From Streptomyces sp. NBC_00448 (GTDB taxonomy: Bacteria; Actinomycetota; Actinomycetes; Streptomycetales; Streptomycetaceae), in the NCBI RefSeq assembly GCF_036014115.1, contig NZ_CP107913.1, positions 4,263,001-4,327,000 of the forward strand: DNA of 64,000 nt, given 5' to 3'. The position numbers and the translations under genes are program-made. Below are positions 9,352 to 17,893 of this stretch, piece after piece. The notes below the pieces were generated by a model. It searched no databases and was not told where the DNA came from. It saw nothing but the letters and a program-made list of their open reading frames with translations. Each line of letters begins with the position of its first letter. Position 1 is the stretch's first letter.

Positions 9352-12300
9352 CAGTCTCTCCCCGTCCCCGTGCCGTGCCCGGACTCCACCGGCGCGAGCC
9401 GCAGCGCCCCGTCCGCCAGGCGGCTGATCCGATGCGGCACACTGCCCGGTGCGGTCAGCAGTACCTCCTGGTACGGGGTGGCCGACAGCGCGTTCTTGAA
9501 CACCGTGAGCGCCAGATTCTGTCCCTGCCGGTCCTCGACGCCCGGTTGGTAGCCGGTGTGGAGCCTGATCAGCAGCTCGTACAGGTCGAGCCTGACCACG
9601 AGCTCGGCGCTGTGCCGCCGCGCCTCGTCGGGGTCCTCGTAGCGCACGATCAGCTCACGGGAGCTGGTCTCCACATACCGCGAGGCCGCCGGAACCCCGA
9701 TGGCCAGCGTGAACCGGTCGGCGGGGAACAGCCGGTAGCTGCGGACGCTCCCGCCGGGGACCGCTCTGACCTGGAGCGCGAGGGCGGGCCGGCCGTCCAG
9801 GGCCGCGCCTGGCAGCCCCTCGCCCCGGTTGACGGCCTCGATGATCCGCTCCAGCTCGGCGGGGCCCGGCTCGCCGCCGGTGAGCAGGTCCAGGAACCGG
9901 CCGCCCGCGTGATAGCTGAGCATGCTCTTCCAGCGACCGTCGTCGAGGCTTTCGAAGTAGAAGCGCCGCCGGGCGGCAGCGAGGTAGGCCCGGTGCGCGG
10001 AGGCCACCCGTACGTCAGCCGACGGGGTGCGCGGCAGCGCGGCGAAGCGGTCTCTCAGCAGCTCGGCGTCGTGGTCGCCGCGCTGATCGACGGCGATCAG
10101 GCTGTGGCCGCCTTCCGGCCCCACATAGTCCAGCTTGCGGTCCAGTTGCGGGTCCGGGACCGTGGCGATGTCCAGCTCGCGCAACTGGCCGAGCAGCCGG
10201 TCCGGTTCGCCGCCGCCGTCCGTGTGCAGGCCCGCCCAGCTGGTGAAGTAGAAGCCGTCCAGGCGTTCCTGGACGCTGTCCGGCCGCTCGTAGAGCTCGT
10301 GGATCTGCGCACAGTCCCGGCCCGAGGTGAGCGTGTAGGCAAGAGCAGACCGCAGGTCGCGCAGGGTGATGTGCAGCCGCCCGCGCAGATGGGTCATGCG
10401 GTACAGCGACGCCAGTCGCTCGGTGACCTGGGGTCCGGCTGCCGGGTGGGCGAAGGTCTGCGCGTTGTGCCGGGCGTAGCAGCGGGGCGCGAGGTCGCAG
10501 GAGGAACACGCGGCCCAGTGCTTGGCATCCGTCATCACGCCGATCATGTGGTGCAGGATCGACTCTCCGGCGCCCCCGGGATCGGCGACCACGTCCCGGG
10601 CGTTGAGATTGACCACCGCGACACCGTGTGCGTCCGCTCCGGATCCCAGGCCCGCGCGGATGGTCCCGGCCAGCAGCGGGTAGGTGTCGTCGTGCTCGGT
10701 GACGAAGTCGACCAGGCGCCCTTCGTTGATGGCGATCAGGCGGGTCTCTTCATCCGGCCAGGCGTCCGGGTCCGCACCCCTGTAAGGGGCGAGGAAGGCG
10801 TCGAGCACGGCGTCGTTGTCCTGCTCGCCCTCGTCCTGGCTGCCGTCGTGGTTGGTACGGAAGGTCCGGCCCTGGAAGACGAAGTCGTCGCCGTTGACCC
10901 GTTTCTCCCCTCGTGTCGCTCCTCGCTTGACCGCCTCGACGACGAGCTGTTCGAGGAACGCCGTCTTGCCGTCCCCCGCGTTGCCGGTGATGACGACCAG
11001 CCGGTGTTCCCCGGCCAGGACGGCGGCGCGCAGCCGGGTGTCGAGGGCCGTGGCCACATAGAGCGGGAACTCCGCGGGGTCGAGCCCGCGCGTGCCCGCG
11101 TTGGTGCGGGTGCTCTGGCTGTATAGCGTCTGGAGGTGGCTGACGAAGGAGTTGGTGTTGGCGGTCTGTGGCACGTGCGACACGGCTGGCAGCCCATACG
11201 CGAGGCCACTGTGCGGGTCGACCGGTGCGATCCTCACCTCGCCCATGGCTCGTACGGCGGTCAGGAACGCCTCGGCGTCAGCGAAGCGGTCGGCCCTGCG
11301 TGGTGCGATCGACCGCAGCAGCACGTCGGCGAAGGCCTGGCTCAGATCACCGAGGCCGGCAATCTTCCGGGGGTCGAGGCCGCGCTCGTCGCGGGGCGGC
11401 TGCCGTTTGCCGGGCCAGGGGTAGTCCCCGGTCAGTGCCATGTGGGCGGAGATTCCCAGGGCGTACAGGTCGAGGTCGGCGAGTTCCGCGCGGGTGGGAC
11501 GCTGCCGGTGGACGGCGTCCGGGGCGTAGTAGCGCGGTGAGCCGAGAGTGGGGGTGAGGGTGGAGTCCACCGAGACCGCGGCGTTGAAGTCCAGCAACCT
11601 GGTGCCCTCGGGCGTCCACAGCAGGTTGCTGGGCTTGATGTCGCAGTGGTAGACGCCGTGCTCGTGGAGGTGTCCGAGCCCGCTGAGGCAGTCCTCCAGC
11701 AGCCGTTTCACATCGGCGGCGCCGAGCCGGCGCTCCCGGCCGGACGCGGCCTGGAGGTCATGTCCTTCGGCGAACTCCAGGCGCAGATAGGGAAATCCGC
11801 CCTTGGGCAGCCAGTCGGCGTCGATGACCTTGACCAGGTTCGGGTGCGGTGGCAGCTGGCGCAGGATGCGGTACTCGAGTTTCAGCCGGGTCTCGACCGA
11901 CTCCCGGTCCTTGGTGATGATCTTCAGGACCTCGTCGGTGTCGTCCAGGGTGTTGAACACCTGGTAGACCACACCAAAGCTGCCCCGGCCGAGCTCCTTG
12001 CGGACGTGGAACTTCTCGGTGAGCCGGAAGCCTTCCGGCAGGTTGTAGTAACTGGTCGGGCTGTTCCAGTCGAAGGGTTCGTCGGGCTCCCCGGGAGGCG
12101 CCTGACGCCCCGTCCCCCGGCCGCGTCCGGCCCCGCCTGAGCCCGCCCGCAACAACTGCTCCAGCTCGGCGACGGCCGTCCGAGCGTCCGGCCGCCGCGC
12201 CGGGTCGGCGTCGAGCAGGCGTCGGATCAGGTCCCGGATCCCGGAGTCGACCCCATCCGTTTCACCGAGACTGTCGACGAGCCGGTTTCCGCCGGTCGCC

Positions 12301-13547
12301 GCCGGCAGTTCACCGGTGTACAGCTCGTGGAAAAGGACTCCGGCGGCAAAGACGTCCGACGCCGTCCCGAAACCCTGCGGCCCCTGCAGGCATTCCGGCG
12401 CCAGGTAGGCGGCGTCATGGCGCGCGTACGCGTCCATCACCACCGTGCCCGCCCGGCGCTGCCCGGTGTGGGCGTAGTCGAAGCCGGTGATCATGGCGGT
12501 GCCGTTGCGATCCACCAGCACCGTGTCCGGGGTGAGATTGCGGTGCACCACCCGGTAGCTGTGCGCCGTCGCGAGCCCCGACAACACCCCGGACACCACC
12601 CGGCGCTTGGCGTCCGCGCCGAGCACGGCGCGGCCGGAGGCGGCCCCGCCCGCGCCCATCCGCACGCGCAGCGCCTCCGCGTGCACGTCCTTGAGGACGA
12701 CCGCGTACCCGCTCTCGTCCTCCAGCTGGACGACGTCGACGCACGGCACGATATTGCGGCTGGGCGGCAGTTTGTTGAGCGCCTGCAGCGGATTGCCGAT
12801 CTTCTCCCGCGCCCGGGTGTGCTCCTCCTCCGGCAGCAGCGGGTCCACGGTGTGCACCTGGACCAGGTACGTCCCCGTGTTCGGCTGGTCGGACCGCACG
12901 GCCCGGTACACCGACACCCGGTCCGCGTCGTCCGCCGCCTCGCCGCCCGTCTCGGCGAGTGTCTCCCTGGCCTCGTAGATCCCGAACCGCCGCGGCCCGG
13001 ACGGGGGCCGGTACACCGCGCCCAGGGTCCGCGCGATGTCCTCGTGCAGAGGGGTGATGGGCAGTACAGGCCGACCGTTGGACGGCTGATGTCCCTGGAG
13101 GAAGGGCACCAGGTCCCTCAGCAGGACCGTACTCTTCTCGTCCTTGCCGTCCGCGTCGACCAACTGCGAGTCGTCGTACGGGAGGATTACCAGCTCCTCG
13201 CACCACACCGAGCCCATCTGCGACGATGCGCGCGACTGGCGGAGCAGGCTCGCCACCGTCTTGGCGTGCTCGCGCACCTTGCGCACAGGACTCGGGTACG
13301 GCTGGCGCCCCTCCGGGAACCACCGGGGCCCGTGCACCTCGATACGGCCGTGGGTGCCTTTGGTGTCAGCGATGTAGCAGGCACGGTCGGTCAGAATCGC
13401 GAGATCGATCTCGAAGGTCTGCCGATGCCGGATGATCTCGAAGTTGTGGATCACGGTCCAGTCGGCCGGAGCCTTGTCCCGCAGGTGCCGCAGCACCATG
13501 CTCTCGGCGTCGTTGACGGGCTCGCCGACCCTGATGATCCTTGCCAT
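9351..13547 (-). CDS. mad6: MAD6-like NERD / tandem kinase / P-loop ATPase protein
   Basis: The protein has 1398 residues. Residues 1-110 are a NERD (nuclease-related) domain with FEIDLAIL and ADTKG (D-x-K in place of E-x-K). Residues about 190-450 are a degenerate kinase: the HRD motif reads HRN (about 335) and DFG reads GFD, so it is probably inactive. Residues about 510-770 are a second kinase that keeps the Gly loop GRGSFG, an HCDIKPSN catalytic loop (about 633) and LDFN in place of DFG, so it is probably active. Then a P-loop, GNAGDGKT with Lys 861, starts an ATPase region. A Cys cluster (CSSCDLAPRC) lies near 1015. This matches the MADS protein kinase MAD6. It starts at ATG 13547, divergent from the AIPR gene. 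It probably signals or gates the nuclease genes downstream. Confidence 0.82.
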   Translation of the reverse strand: MARIIRVGEPVNDAESMVLRHLRDKAPADWTVIHNFEIIRHRQTFEIDLAILTDRACYIADTKGTHGRIEVHGPRWFPEGRQPYPSPVRKVREHAKTVASLLRQSRASSQMGSVWCEELVILPYDDSQLVDADGKDEKSTVLLRDLVPFLQGHQPSNGRPVLPITPLHEDIARTLGAVYRPPSGPRRFGIYEARETLAETGGEAADDADRVSVYRAVRSDQPNTGTYLVQVHTVDPLLPEEEHTRAREKIGNPLQALNKLPPSRNIVPCVDVVQLEDESGYAVVLKDVHAEALRVRMGAGGAASGRAVLGADAKRRVVSGVLSGLATAHSYRVVHRNLTPDTVLVDRNGTAMITGFDYAHTGQRRAGTVVMDAYARHDAAYLAPECLQGPQGFGTASDVFAAGVLFHELYTGELPAATGGNRLVDSLGETDGVDSGIRDLIRRLLDADPARRPDARTAVAELEQLLRAGSGGAGRGRGTGRQAPPGEPDEPFDWNSPTSYYNLPEGFRLTEKFHVRKELGRGSFGVVYQVFNTLDDTDEVLKIITKDRESVETRLKLEYRILRQLPPHPNLVKVIDADWLPKGGFPYLRLEFAEGHDLQAASGRERRLGAADVKRLLEDCLSGLGHLHEHGVYHCDIKPSNLLWTPEGTRLLDFNAAVSVDSTLTPTLGSPRYYAPDAVHRQRPTRAELADLDLYALGISAHMALTGDYPWPGKRQPPRDERGLDPRKIAGLGDLSQAFADVLLRSIAPRRADRFADAEAFLTAVRAMGEVRIAPVDPHSGLAYGLPAVSHVPQTANTNSFVSHLQTLYSQSTRTNAGTRGLDPAEFPLYVATALDTRLRAAVLAGEHRLVVITGNAGDGKTAFLEQLVVEAVKRGATRGEKRVNGDDFVFQGRTFRTNHDGSQDEGEQDNDAVLDAFLAPYRGADPDAWPDEETRLIAINEGRLVDFVTEHDDTYPLLAGTIRAGLGSGADAHGVAVVNLNARDVVADPGGAGESILHHMIGVMTDAKHWAACSSCDLAPRCYARHNAQTFAHPAAGPQVTERLASLYRMTHLRGRLHITLRDLRSALAYTLTSGRDCAQIHELYERPDSVQERLDGFYFTSWAGLHTDGGGEPDRLLGQLRELDIATVPDPQLDRKLDYVGPEGGHSLIAVDQRGDHDAELLRDRFAALPRTPSADVRVASAHRAYLAAARRRFYFESLDDGRWKSMLSYHAGGRFLDLLTGGEPGPAELERIIEAVNRGEGLPGAALDGRPALALQVRAVPGGSVRSYRLFPADRFTLAIGVPAASRYVETSSRELIVRYEDPDEARRHSAELVVRLDLYELLIRLHTGYQPGVEDRQGQNLALTVFKNALSATPYQEVLLTAPGSVPHRISRLADGALRLAPVESGHGTGTGRD

Positions 13548-13709
13548 GAGCCGCCCCCGGCCCCCGTCCCTGCTCGTCAGGCGGGTGCGGGTGTGATGTG
13601 CACCGCACCACCATGTCCGCGAGTCACTTTAGTCCCAGGCCAAGGGCAAATTCAGGTGCTCCCACCTCGATAGGGTGATTGTCGGCCAGGCTGGCAACGG
13701 GGAGGGCAC
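13548..13709. promoter_or_regulatory. divergent promoter region, mad6 / AIPR gene
   Basis: This 162-bp gap separates the start codons of mad6 (minus) and the AIPR gene (plus). It must hold promoters for both. It is locally less GC-rich around 13625-13685. GGGGAGGG (13697-13704) is the ribosome-binding site of the AIPR gene. I see no clear operator palindrome. Because the AIPR block separates mad6 from mad5, mad6-mad8 need a promoter here. Confidence 0.6.
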
Positions 13710-15842
13710 ATGTCGAATCCGGTTCACGTCCGCAATCTGCGCAAGCAGCTCAACGAACGCTTCCTGCCGCTGATCAGCATGACGGACGTCTCGGAGCACG
13801 AGAAGGACAAGAAATTCCTCAGCCGGGCCGTCGCCGCGCTGGCGGTCAAGAGCGAAACGGGAGGCGGCGACCGGGATGCGGCGCTCTCGGTGATCGACGG
13901 CCGGGACGACTGGGGTATCGACGCCGTGGCCGTCGAGCAGCGCGGCAACCGCCACCATGTCACCCTGGTCCAGGCCAAGTGGAGCGACAAGGCGACAGCG
14001 GGCTTCGGGCAGAACGAGGTGGATCACCTCCTGCGGGGGCTCGACTACCTGCTCAACCTGGAATTCGGCAAGTTCAACAGACGTATCGAGCCACATACGG
14101 AAGCCCTGGAAAGGGCGTTGGAGAGCGGTTCCCCCAGAGTGACGCTCATCCTCGCCCTGGTGACGGACACCGACCTGCACCCCGACACCCGGCATCTGCT
14201 CAAGACCGAACTGGCCAAGCGCAATTGGGGCCACACCGGAGAGGAGATGGTGGACTACAAGGTCATCGACCTGCGCGGCCTGTACCGCGAGATCCTCGGT
14301 GAGCACGCCGAGCGGAAGATCACCTTGGAGGCGTGGCTCGACAGCGTCGGTATGGAAGAGGTCCCCTACCGGGCCTTCTACGGCACCATGTCCGCCGAGG
14401 ACATCGCCGCCTGGTACGACGAGCACGAACGCCACCTGTTCGCCCGCAACATCCGTGACTCGCTCGACTCCAGCGATGTCAACGAGAAGATCCACAGCAC
14501 GCTTCTGGAGCGACCCGAGGACTTCTGGTACTTCAGCAACGGCATCACCCTGGTCTGCGATCGCATCGTGAAGAAGGGCAGGGGTGAGGTCCGGCCCGGT
14601 GCCGGTGCCGGGTTCGTGCTGGAAGGCGCCAGCGTGGTCAACGGTGCCCAGACGGTGGGCGCGATGTCCCGCGCGATGCTGCGAAACGCCTCGTCCGCCC
14701 GCCGGGGCCGGGTGCTCGTCCGGCTCATCTCCCTCGAAGAGTGCCCGGACGGCTTCGGGGACGAGGTCACGATCAACACCAACACGCAGAACCCCATCGA
14801 GGAGCGGGACTGGAAATCCAGGGACCCGATCCAGATCGCCCTGCGGGACGACTTCGCCCTGACGCTCAGAAGTACGTACGTCGTCAAGCGCGGTGAGCCC
14901 GCGCCCGAGCCCGACAGCGGCACCACCATGACCGAGGCGGCGATCGCCCTCGCGGCAACCCACCGTGCCGCCGAGATGGCGGCGCGAGCCAAGAGGGACG
15001 TCTCGCTGCTCTGGGAGAAGGAGAACTACCGCGCGCTGTTCGGCTCGGGCGCGGGCAACTCGCTCGGCGCGCTGAGAGTATGGCGCTGCGTACAACTGCT
15101 GCGCGCGGTGCAGTCCGCGCTGTCCGTCCAGAGCGACAACCTCTTCGGCCGTGCGGCCAGCGCCGCCAGCAACGGCGATCTGTTGATCACCCACGTGATC
15201 TTCCAGGTCCTGGACACCACCGACATCGAGAAGGAAGGCGCGGACTGGGACTCCCGGCTCGCCCTGGTGCCGGACCTCGTCGAGCGGGCCCTCGGCTGGC
15301 TGGTGGCCACGGTCGACGTGGCGTACGGCCGCAACAGCCAGATGCTGACCGCGATGCGCACGTTTGAGCGGGTCCGCCTGGTCGTACGACGTGTCGTGGA
15401 CGGCATGCGCTCCGGTGAACCCGCCCCCGATAATGCCGATTACCGGGTGGAGGAGCGGGTCCAGGGCAAGCGCGCCCGCTCGACCAATGCCGTGAGCCTC
15501 ATCGTCAAGTCGGCTCGGATCACCGACGGCACCCCCGTGGAGTTCCGTCCCGTTACCCGGCCGGACCGGCAGGGCCTGTCCGCCTGGCTGGCGGCCGATC
15601 CGGCCCGGGGCCGGGCGGAATGGCAGAACAACACGTCCAAGCCGCTGGTCTGGGCCGGGGACGGCGAGTCGTACGCGCCCAGCACACTGGTCCGCAAGAT
15701 GCGGAAGGAAGCGATGAACAACAACCAGCAGGTCCAGGGCACGCTCTACTGGCACGTGGTCGGTGAGGGTTCACTCGTGGATCTGGCGGCGGAGCTGCGA
15801 GCCGAGGACGAGTTGGACGTGGCCGACGACCAACTCATCTGA
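13710..15842 (+). CDS. AIPR-family abortive infection protein with nuclease-like N-terminus
   Basis: The protein has 710 residues, starts at ATG 13710 and has a strong GGGGAGGG site 5 bases upstream. AIPR hallmarks are FWYFSNGITLVCD (about 270-282) and GASVVNGAQTVGA (about 306-318). Residues about 65-92 contain DDWGIDAVAV, then TLVQAKW, which fits the D...QxK core of an Mrr-like PD-(D/E)XK nuclease. AIPR proteins are linked to abortive infection phage resistance and sit beside restriction-modification genes. Here the gene lies inside the mad series on the opposite strand, divergent from mad6. Either it is an added, independent Abi effector or it has joined the system. The predicted nuclease activity is an inference from motif spacing. 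Confidence 0.85.
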   Translation: MSNPVHVRNLRKQLNERFLPLISMTDVSEHEKDKKFLSRAVAALAVKSETGGGDRDAALSVIDGRDDWGIDAVAVEQRGNRHHVTLVQAKWSDKATAGFGQNEVDHLLRGLDYLLNLEFGKFNRRIEPHTEALERALESGSPRVTLILALVTDTDLHPDTRHLLKTELAKRNWGHTGEEMVDYKVIDLRGLYREILGEHAERKITLEAWLDSVGMEEVPYRAFYGTMSAEDIAAWYDEHERHLFARNIRDSLDSSDVNEKIHSTLLERPEDFWYFSNGITLVCDRIVKKGRGEVRPGAGAGFVLEGASVVNGAQTVGAMSRAMLRNASSARRGRVLVRLISLEECPDGFGDEVTINTNTQNPIEERDWKSRDPIQIALRDDFALTLRSTYVVKRGEPAPEPDSGTTMTEAAIALAATHRAAEMAARAKRDVSLLWEKENYRALFGSGAGNSLGALRVWRCVQLLRAVQSALSVQSDNLFGRAASAASNGDLLITHVIFQVLDTTDIEKEGADWDSRLALVPDLVERALGWLVATVDVAYGRNSQMLTAMRTFERVRLVVRRVVDGMRSGEPAPDNADYRVEERVQGKRARSTNAVSLIVKSARITDGTPVEFRPVTRPDRQGLSAWLAADPARGRAEWQNNTSKPLVWAGDGESYAPSTLVRKMRKEAMNNNQQVQGTLYWHVVGEGSLVDLAAELRAEDELDVADDQLI

Positions 15843-15872
15843 TCCCCGGGCGTCTTGAGCCCATGTCCATCC

Positions 15873-16181
15873 TCACGGCAGCGGTACGACGTCTCCCGGG
15901 TCGGTGGTCCACTCACGGCCGCCGCCCACTGGGCGGATGAAAGCGAGCACCCGGGGCGGCCGGACGACGGGACCCGGGACCGGCCGGCTGTCCGGGGGCT
16001 GGTACGGAAGCACGTCCCGCAGGGTGCCCTGGCGACCGGTCGCCGTGTCCCGGACCAGGGTGCCTACGGGGATGCCGGGCAGTCCGGCGGCGGGGGTGTA
16101 GGCGCTCGCGTTCACTTCCTCGTTCACTTTCGGCGACGGGTCCAGTGGGTTCTGCGGGTCCGGTGGGTTCTGGCGGCTCAC
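15873..16181 (-). CDS. small conserved protein of the XRE/DUF397 cassette
   Basis: The protein has 102 residues and starts at ATG 16181, overlapping the stop of the upstream small gene (16178) by 4 nt (ATGA). The second half reads VGTLVRDTATGRQGTL, then GGGREWTTDPGDVVPL. This resembles the short hypothetical proteins commonly found divergent from DUF5753 regulators in Streptomyces. A Trp-rich C-terminus and a beta-rich predicted fold suggest a small binding domain. No function is known. It converges on the AIPR gene with 30 bases between their ends. Confidence 0.7.
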   Translation of the reverse strand: MSRQNPPDPQNPLDPSPKVNEEVNASAYTPAAGLPGIPVGTLVRDTATGRQGTLRDVLPYQPPDSRPVPGPVVRPPRVLAFIRPVGGGREWTTDPGDVVPLP

Positions 16182-16651
16182 GAGATCTCGCCCCGGCTAC
16201 GGGCATTGGCGCGGGCCAACGCCTCGCCCGCGCCAACCGGTTCGACATCCAACGGCCGCGCCGCCCACTCCAGGCCGCCGCCCTTGGGGCGGAAGTGCAC
16301 CTGCCCGCCCGCACGTTCCATCACCACGCCGTAGCGATCCCTCCTGGTGTCGTACGCCAGGTCGCCGACGGCCGGTGGTGGCGGCGGTACGGCTCCGGCG
16401 GAGGGTGCGCCCGGGACGTAGGCCGGGCTGATGTCGCGAGAGCCGATCCAGAAGCCGCCGTAGTCGGGGGCGGGTTGGGCGGGGGCCCGGTCCGGACCGG
16501 GGATGGGGCTGGGGCTGGGGCTGGGGGCAAGGCCGGTGGTGGGGTAGGAGTGTCGGGCGGCTGGGCAGCGTCCATCAGGGATCTCCGAGAACGAGGGTGC
16601 ATGTAAGCGGCGGGAATCACTGCTCGTCCCCCCATCGTCACCTTCCGTCAC
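16178..16651 (-). CDS. small conserved protein of the XRE/DUF397 cassette, start uncertain
   Basis: The C-terminal 70 residues (VGDLAYDTRRDRYGVVMER, then GGGLEWAARPLDVEPV) match the companion small-protein type of Streptomyces XRE/DUF397 cassettes. The N-terminus is doubtful. In this frame the first usable start is GTG 16651, giving 157 residues. A better-looking ATG at 16576 (MDAAQPPD) lies in a different frame and would need a shift within the GGGCTGG repeat at 16504-16526 to reach the conserved part. So the gene may carry a frameshift. The frame from GTG 16651 also contains a rare TTA codon. It overlaps the next small gene by 4 nt and is divergent from the XRE gene at 16729. Confidence 0.6.
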   Translation of the reverse strand: MTEGDDGGTSSDSRRLHAPSFSEIPDGRCPAARHSYPTTGLAPSPSPSPIPGPDRAPAQPAPDYGGFWIGSRDISPAYVPGAPSAGAVPPPPPAVGDLAYDTRRDRYGVVMERAGGQVHFRPKGGGLEWAARPLDVEPVGAGEALARANARSRGEIS

Positions 16652-16728
16652 TACCCCCGACAGGGGTGATCCGTCCCCTCCGGGGACCTGGAACAGCGAG
16701 GACCACGGCACCAAGGAGGGCCGCACGG

Positions 16729-17583
16729 ATGACGGTTGGCACACAGGGCCTCGAATTCGCGTGCTCGGCACTGGAGTTGTACGGGACTGAACTGCACCGG
16801 CACCGGCACCGGCAGCTGGCCCGGATGTCCCTGGACCGCCTGTCGGGCATCGTCAACTACAGCAAGACGCACCTGCACGGCGTGGAGACGGGAGAACGGC
16901 TGCCGCTGCCGCCGATCTCCGAGAAGCTGGACGCGGCCTTTGGAACAGGGGAGTTGTTCCAGGGGTTGTGAAGGGTCGTCAAGCGGGAGCACACGCCTCG
17001 GCGGTTCGATCACTGCCTGGAGCTGGAGGCGAAGGCTGCGCGGATTCAGGAGTTCGGGTCCAGCATCGTTCCTGGGCTGCTTCAAACGGAGGCGTATATG
17101 CGGGCGCTGTTCCGCGAGTGCAACCCTGGAGCTGGTGTAGAGGAGATCGACAGCCTCGTAGCAGCTCGCCTGAGCCGCCAGGAGGTGCTACGCGGAGACA
17201 ATCCACCGGATTCCTGGTGGATCCTCAACGAGGCGGCCGTCCGGCAGGCAGTCGGCAGTCCAACTGTGATGTACGAGCAACTCGAAGCGCTCCTGCCTCT
17301 GGTGCAAACCGGGCGTACAACGATTCAGGTCGTCCCGTTCGAGGCCGGGGCATGCGCATTGATGAACGGCGCACTCATCCTGCTCACGCTCCCTGACAAC
17401 TCCACAACCGTCTATCAGGAAGGCGCTGGGAGCGGAGAAGTCTTCGACGATAGGGAGACCGTCCTGCGGCAACTGCGAGACTACGATCGCATGAAATCCT
17501 GCGCCCTGCCGCCGAAAGGGTCCGCAGCGTTGATCGAAGCGGCAATGGAGAACTTCAAGCCATGCGAGCCACCCCAGACCTGA
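16729..17583 (+). pseudogene. XRE-family regulator with DUF5753 domain, split by an in-frame TGA
   Basis: The frame starts at ATG 16729 with AAGGAGGG at 16713-16720. Residues 1-80 form a degenerate HTH part (LDRLSGIVNYSKTHLHGVET). TGA at 16969-16971 then stops the frame. The same frame continues without shift: after the stop come VVKREHTPRRFDHCLELEAK and a complete DUF5753 ligand-like domain up to 17583. In intact relatives the position is usually Trp (GLW-RVVKREH), so one TGG to TGA change explains the break. Translation could restart at ATG 17098, giving a 161-residue DUF5753 fragment. It could also be a sequencing error. The gene is followed with overlap by its DUF397 partner. Confidence 0.85.
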
Positions 17584-17780
17584 GCGCCGCCCTGTGGCGC
17601 AAGTCCAGCTATAGCGGCGGGCAACAAGGCGACGTCTGCGTCGAGGTAGCGGACGGCGTCCCGGCCCTCGTCCCCGTCCGCAACAGCAAGACACCTCTCA
17701 CTCCCGTGTTGGCCTTCGCGCCGGACGTCTGGGGCGCGTTCGTCGCCGCGCTCAAGAACGGCACGACACCCGCCGCCTGA
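17562..17780 (+). CDS. DUF397 domain protein
   Basis: The protein has 72 residues. LWRKSSYSGGQQGDVCVEVA is the standard DUF397 opening, and the C-terminus WGAFVAALKNG is also typical. It starts at ATG 17562, inside the last codons of the DUF5753 gene (22-nt overlap). Such pairs are very common in Streptomyces; several behave as regulator/antagonist pairs (for example WhiJ-like loci), which is general family knowledge. Here the upstream partner is interrupted, so the pair may not work. Confidence 0.9.
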   Translation: MRATPDLSAALWRKSSYSGGQQGDVCVEVADGVPALVPVRNSKTPLTPVLAFAPDVWGAFVAALKNGTTPAA

Positions 17781-17893
17781 CGCCTCCGGTCACGCCCCGG
17801 TCCGCAGTGGGCCGCGGCGTCGGACACATCCAAGGCCGTTCCAGGATCTCGCACGGAACGGCACCCCCGTGTCCACGTCGAGCAGACTCGAAC

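Noticed and set aside
9345..11126. 593-residue plus-strand open frame
   Set aside because: Antisense to mad6; no recognisable domain.
2160..13547. BREX, DISARM or Dnd/Ssp system
   Set aside because: Large HerA-like and kinase-like proteins occur, but PglZ, BrxL, the DISARM helicase pair and DndABCDE are all absent.
13629..15755. 708-residue minus-strand open frame
   Set aside because: Antisense to the AIPR gene, whose motifs and ribosome-binding site are clear.
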